Assembly: GCA_023548195.1 (NCBI GenBank) | Contig: JAJHZJ010000009.1 | Coordinates: 6,780,215 to 6,844,214, forward strand | DNA: 64,000 nucleotides | Source of the DNA: Bettongia penicillata ogilbyi | Lineage: Eukaryota > Chordata > Mammalia > Diprotodontia > Potoroidae | Direction: 5' to 3' | Shown here: piece by piece, positions 63,424 through 64,000 of the stretch | Numbering within the stretch: position 1 is the first letter of the stretch | Layout: every line of letters begins with the position of its first letter | The notes under the pieces: model-generated | What the model was told of the DNA's origin: nothing | What the model saw: the letters and a program-made list of their open reading frames with translations, nothing else | Databases searched by the model: none | Program-made: the position numbers and the translations under genes

Positions 63424-63572
63424 AATAGAAAGAACATCAGCCCTAGGACCAGGAGGCCTGTTTTTTAAAAAAATTTTATCCTTGTTCTGGCTACTGGCAA
63501 AATCATTTAACTTCTCTGAGCCTGTTTCTTTATCTGTAATTTGAAGGGATTAGGTTAGATAAGAATATAATA
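63424..63572 (+). mobile_element. MIR3-type SINE
   Basis: It reads gccctaggaccaggaggcct, catttaacttctctgagcct and tatctgtaatttgaagggat. Confidence 0.75.
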
Positions 63573-63573
63573 A

Positions 63574-64000
63574 CATTTATATGATGCTTTTAAGTTTGAA
63601 GAAGGTTTTCATATGTTATGGGGTGATCAAGGTGAATGCCCATTGGTGGGTAGCAATTCCCAGCCTTTCTTCTCCTTTATCCTGTGTAGCATCCCATTCT
63701 CCACAGAAACCTCATAACTTATACCTTCCCTTTAGATTGGAGGTGCTAGCTTATCAATCAGTACCTGACTTCAGTAGCTCCCCAGGAGATGGAGGAGGGG
63801 AACACCCAGCCCAAGTCATACACCTCCAGCAACATGTTCTGTATATGCTATGTCTCTTGAGTCTTACAATGACTCTGGAAGCACTACAGATATCATTATC
63901 TTTATTTTACAAGTGAGAAAATTGAGGCTGAGAAAGATTAAACTTCCTGTCCATAGTTGCACATCCAGTAAGTGTCAGAAGCAGGATTTGAACCCAAATC
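63574..64000 (-). mobile_element. MIR SINE split by unassigned 225 bp, runs off the window
   Basis: Tail at 63574-63612. The body resumes at 63838 (gtcttacaatgactctggaa), then gagaaaattgaggctgagaa and aggatttgaacccaaatc at the edge. The insert (63613-63837) is not recognised. Confidence 0.75.

Noticed and set aside
1..64000. CRISPR arrays, operons, tRNA or rRNA genes
   Set aside because: None seen. The sequence is a repeat-rich mammalian type, and the periodic repeats present are microsatellites or tandem duplications.

Overview
The window looks like nuclear DNA from a marsupial, most likely a South American opossum such as Monodelphis. The basis is the repeat content. There are dozens of CORE-SINEs with marsupial 3' tails, MIR copies, LINE-2 and CR1/L3 fragments, RTE-type LINE remnants with a matching SINE family, and marsupial-type L1 3' ends. 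The characteristic tail of the Australian WSINE1 family was not seen. The species call is inference. There are no bacterial features such as operons, ribosome binding sites or CRISPR arrays.

No confident protein-coding gene was found. Nearly every long ORF falls in a microsatellite, a purine tract or a LINE remnant. A few short open stretches are bounded by good splice signals (20890-20961, 21789-21872, 24435-24567, 27731-27827, 33930-34121). They are listed as low-confidence candidate exons. The window is best read as intergenic or deep intronic DNA.

Repeat terms used below. 'SINE A' is the family with a 3' region like CTGGAGAAGGAAATGGCAAA and a final GACTGAA. 'SINE B' is the family whose 3' end reads like TCTCTGATGGCATGGTCTTC. 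Both share a 5' head like GGCAGCTAGGTGGCACAGTG and a MIR-type core. Strand is that of the element's own sense direction. Element ends are read by eye and may be off by 5-20 bases.

Layout. 0-9.8 kb: MIR and L2 pieces, an old local duplication, a mariner MITE and two full-length SINE B copies with target-site duplications. 9.9-13.1 kb: a long sense L2 with reverse-transcriptase motifs, then antisense L2. 13.2 kb: the first of three 7SL (SRP) RNA pseudogenes. 14-20.7 kb: L2, CR1/L3 and an 86-bp tandem duplication. 20.7-28 kb: low-repeat DNA with most exon-like signals and an RTE-like LINE remnant. 30-38 kb: SINEs, a near full-length 7SL pseudogene, an L1 3' end and RTE-like LINE. 38.6-40 kb: a recent 197-bp dispersed duplication. 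44.5 kb: a 150-bp tandem duplication. 47.6-50.4 kb and 61.1-61.6 kb: repeat-poor, homeodomain-site-rich stretches that are candidate conserved non-coding elements. 53.3 and 58.2 kb: two solo LTRs of one retroviral family in opposite orientation. 55.4 kb: a hairpin MITE.
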